This document shows, piece by piece, positions 61,751-64,000 of a stretch of 64,000 nucleotides of DNA (position 1 is the first letter of the stretch; each line of letters starts with the position of its first letter). This DNA comes from Dactylosporangium aurantiacum (GTDB lineage Bacteria > Actinomycetota > Actinomycetes > Mycobacteriales > Micromonosporaceae): contig NZ_JNYJ01000026.1 of assembly GCF_000716715.1 (NCBI RefSeq), positions 1 through 64,000 on the forward strand. Direction: 5' to 3'. Under the pieces are notes generated by a model. The model saw only the letters and a list, made by a program, of their open reading frames with translations, searched no databases and was not told where the DNA came from. Both the position numbers and the translations under genes were made by a program.

Positions 61751-62766
61751 CCGCCGGAACCGAGCCGGTCGTCCAGCCGGCGACCCGGCCGGCCGCCCCG
61801 GCCGACCCGCGCCTGGAGCTGCTCCGGCAGATGGTCCGGGTGCGCCGGTTCGAGGAGCGGTGCGTGCAGCTGTACAGCGCGGCGAAGATCCGCGGCTTCA
61901 TGCACCTGTACATCGGCGAAGAGGCCGTCGCGGTCGGCGCGATCGGGGCGCTGTCCGCGGCTGACGCCATCGTGTCCACGTACCGCGAGCACGGCCACGC
62001 ACTCGTCCGCGGCGTCAGCGCCGAGGCGGTCACGGCCGAGATGTTCGGCAGGATCACCGGCTGCAGCCGCGGCCGGGGCGGCTCCATGCACCTGTTCGAC
62101 GTCGGGCGGGGTTTCTACGGCGGCAACGCGATCGTCGCCGGTGGCCTGCCGCTCGCGGTCGGGCTGGCACTGGCCGACCGGATGCGGGGGCGTTCCACGG
62201 TGACCGCGTGCTTCTTCGGCGACGGCGCCGTGGCGGAGGGCGAGTTCCACGAGTGCATGAACCTGGCCGCGCTGTGGCGGCTGCCCGTCCTGTTCTGCTG
62301 CGAGAACAACCGGTACGCCATGGGTACCGCACTGGAGCGCACCCACGCCGTCACCGACCTGGCCGCGCGAGCCAGGTCGTACGGCATGCCGTCGGCCGCC
62401 GTGGACGGCATGGACGTGCTCGCCGTGCGGGCCGCCGCGCTCGACGCCGTCGCGTCCGTGCGCGGCCGCGGCCCGTTCTTCCTGGAGCTGCGCACGTACC
62501 GGTTCCGGGCCCACTCGATGTACGACCCTGACCGGTACCGGGACAAGGCGGAGATCGCCCGGTGGAAGCGGCGCGACCCCATCGACCGGCTCCTCAAGCA
62601 GCTGACCGACGGCGGGGCCGTCGACGCCGCCGCGTTGGCCGCGATGGAGGCGGCGGTCGCCGCGGAGATCGACGCCGCCGTCGCCGCAGCCGACGCGGCA
62701 CCGGTCGAGGACGTCGCCGACCTCACCCGCTTCCTGGTCGCCGAGCAGCGCACCCGCCATGACTGA
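61747..62766 (+). CDS. 2-oxoacid/acetoin dehydrogenase E1 alpha subunit
   Basis: This protein has 339 residues. The thiamine-diphosphate motif is present ([20 protein letters not shown], then CCENN), as are [20 protein letters not shown] and [15 protein letters not shown]. The subunit decarboxylates the 2-oxo acid (or cleaves acetoin) and passes the acyl to E2 lipoyl groups. It overlaps both neighbours. Because acetoin dehydrogenases often travel with acetyl-CoA synthetases, the substrate could be acetoin rather than pyruvate; the sequence alone does not decide. Confidence 0.9.
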   Translation: MTAGTEPVVQPATRPAAPADPRLELLRQMVRVRRFEERCVQLYSAAKIRGFMHLYIGEEAVAVGAIGALSAADAIVSTYREHGHALVRGVSAEAVTAEMFGRITGCSRGRGGSMHLFDVGRGFYGGNAIVAGGLPLAVGLALADRMRGRSTVTACFFGDGAVAEGEFHECMNLAALWRLPVLFCCENNRYAMGTALERTHAVTDLAARARSYGMPSAAVDGMDVLAVRAAALDAVASVRGRGPFFLELRTYRFRAHSMYDPDRYRDKAEIARWKRRDPIDRLLKQLTDGGAVDAAALAAMEAAVAAEIDAAVAAADAAPVEDVADLTRFLVAEQRTRHD

Positions 62767-63739
62767 GATCACCTACCGGGAGGCGATGCGGGAGGCGCTG
62801 CGCGACGCGCTGCGGCGCGACGATCGCGTCTTCCTCATGGGCGAGGACGTGGGCCGTTACGGCGGCGCGTTCGGCGTGAGCCTCGGGCTGCTGGAGGAGT
62901 TCGGTCCCGAACGGATCCGCGACACGCCGCTGTCGGAGTCGGCCTTCGTCGGCGCGGGTATCGGCGCCGCCATGAACGGCATGCGACCCGTCGTGGAGAT
63001 CATGACCGTCAACTTCAGCCTGCTCGCCCTGGACCAGATCATGAACAACGCGGCGACGCTGCGGCACATGTCCGCCGGCCAGTGCGGCGTGCCGCTGGTG
63101 ATCCGGATGACGACCGGCGGCGGCCGGCAACTGGCGGCGCAGCACTCGCACAGTCTCGAAGGCTGGTACGCGCACATCCCGGGGTTGCGCATCGCCGCGC
63201 CGGCGACGGTCGCCGACGCCCGCGGGATGCTGTGGACGGCGCTGCAGGACCCGGACCCGGTGCTCGTCTTCGAACACGGCTCGCTGTACAACACCAGCGG
63301 CGACCTGCCCGACGACGCTGGCCCCACCGACCTGGACCGCGCCCGGATACGGCGGGCCGGCCGGGACGTCACGATCATCACCTACGGCGGCACGCTGGGC
63401 AAGACGTTGACCGCCGCCGAGGAACTGGCCGGCAGCCGCATCGACGCCGAAGTGATCGACCTGCGGGTGCTGCGGCCCCTCGACGACGCGACCGTGATGG
63501 AGTCCGTCGCCCGCACCCATCGCGCGCTGATCGTCGACGAGGGCTGGCGCTCCGGCAGTCTCGCCGCGGAGATCACCACGCGCATCGTGGAGCAGGCGTT
63601 CTACGAGCTCGACGCGCCGGTGGGCCGGGTCTGTTCGGCGGAGGTGCCGCTGCCGTACGCGCAGCACCTCGAGGCGTCCGCCCTGCCGCAGCCGGCCGGT
63701 ATCGTCCGCGCCGCGCGGGATCTGGTCGGTGCGTCGTGA
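62759..63739 (+). CDS. 2-oxoacid/acetoin dehydrogenase E1 beta subunit
   Basis: This protein has 326 residues. It has the family start [20 protein letters not shown], then [14 protein letters not shown], the [17 protein letters not shown] region, and the C-terminal transketolase-like domain ([39 protein letters not shown]). It pairs with the alpha subunit to complete the ThDP site. It overlaps the alpha gene by eight bases and the E2 gene by four (GTGA), so stoichiometric translation is likely. Confidence 0.92.
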   Translation: MTEITYREAMREALRDALRRDDRVFLMGEDVGRYGGAFGVSLGLLEEFGPERIRDTPLSESAFVGAGIGAAMNGMRPVVEIMTVNFSLLALDQIMNNAATLRHMSAGQCGVPLVIRMTTGGGRQLAAQHSHSLEGWYAHIPGLRIAAPATVADARGMLWTALQDPDPVLVFEHGSLYNTSGDLPDDAGPTDLDRARIRRAGRDVTIITYGGTLGKTLTAAEELAGSRIDAEVIDLRVLRPLDDATVMESVARTHRALIVDEGWRSGSLAAEITTRIVEQAFYELDAPVGRVCSAEVPLPYAQHLEASALPQPAGIVRAARDLVGAS

Positions 63740-64000
63740 GCGAGTTCCGGATGCCGTCGCTCGGCGCGGACATGACGGACGGGACGCTGCTGGAGTGGCT
63801 CGTGCACCCCGGCGACCCCGTCCACCACGGTGACATCGTCGCGGTGGTCGACACCGACAAGGCCGCCATCGACGTCGAATGCTTCACCGACGGCGTCGTC
63901 CAGGACCTCGTCGTCGAGCCGGGGCACCGCGTCCCGGTCGGCACCGTGCTGGCCACCATCGCCGACGCCGCGCCACCGCCCACCGCACCACCTGACACCG
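63736..64000 (+). CDS. dihydrolipoamide acyltransferase (E2), N-terminal part
   Basis: The first 88 residues are cut by the window edge. They form a lipoyl domain ([20 protein letters not shown], with the lipoylation site [10 protein letters not shown]) followed by the start of an Ala/Pro-rich linker. The GTG start overlaps the E1 beta stop. The catalytic domain lies beyond the window. Confidence 0.9.
   Translation, partial: MSEFRMPSLGADMTDGTLLEWLVHPGDPVHHGDIVAVVDTDKAAIDVECFTDGVVQDLVVEPGHRVPVGTVLATIADAAPPPTAPPDT

Noticed and set aside
1..64000. CRISPR array
   Set aside because: No regularly spaced repeats with unique spacers; the only tandem array is the 12-bp coding repeat at 47356.
1..64000. 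Biosynthetic gene cluster around the methyltransferase at 11354
   Set aside because: No PKS, NRPS, terpene or tailoring genes nearby; the methyltransferase stands alone.

Overview
The window comes from a high-GC (about 70%) actinobacterium. GTG/TTG starts with GGAGG-type ribosome sites, SigE-type and NarL-type regulators, secreted lipoproteins and glycosidases, and SAV_2336-type proteins suggest a Micromonosporaceae-like soil actinomycete. That placement is an inference from gene style; there is no rRNA to fix it.

Region 1-5.6 kb is partly a gene graveyard: an M48 peptidase relic without its zinc motif, a DUF1876-like relic with stop codons, an IS6-type transposase broken by a frameshift, and a 3' fragment of tRNA-Pro(GGG) that looks like an integration-site scar. 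One intact orphan sensor kinase lies among them. From 5.6-12.4 kb come a giant kinase/ATPase/GAF/diguanylate-cyclase fusion and a methyltransferase. At 12.56-13.5 kb are fragments of ftsZ, a DUF2306 protein and a small companion gene. From 13.6-19.2 kb (minus strand) a three-gene operon encodes a caspase-VMAP-C protein, a MoxR ATPase and a vWA protein whose C-terminus is a complete PurM-like (AIR synthase) domain. This resembles the vWA-MoxR-VMAP conflict systems, but with an unusual PurM module that has lost its GGETAE signature. It is my best candidate for something undescribed.

From 19-27.8 kb lie a large polytopic membrane protein, a secreted BNR-repeat protein facing a lipoprotein, an ECF sigma factor coupled to a probable anti-sigma protein, and a LysE exporter. 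From 27.9-31.6 kb an ArsR/AHSA1/RibD-like/GNAT operon is present twice. Copy 2 keeps the first three genes. Copy 1 keeps only the RibD-like gene, but still carries the promoter and operator. IS5 debris and a tyrosine phosphatase lie between the copies, and a LacI relic shares the copy 2 promoter region. From 32-39 kb are a TPR protein, a DUF2079 membrane protein, an OmpR/HK pair, a truncated STAS protein and another orphan NarL-type kinase.

From 39-46.3 kb is a secretion block: two coupled secreted proteins (one an M64-like metallopeptidase), a lipoprotein and a large subtilase. A hemerythrin-family protein with its centre deleted and an LPG-synthase-like membrane protein with a 12-bp tandem repeat follow. 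From 48.2-54.1 kb is a second conflict-type locus: CHAT-protease/TPR and WD40 genes, with a divergent Mrr-type nuclease. From 54.2-59.7 kb are a GH20 hexosaminidase with duplicated binding modules, a small membrane protein and a GH9 enzyme without a signal peptide. The window ends in an overlapping operon of acyl-CoA ligase, E1 alpha, E1 beta and E2 (cut by the window edge), for a 2-oxoacid or acetoin dehydrogenase complex.
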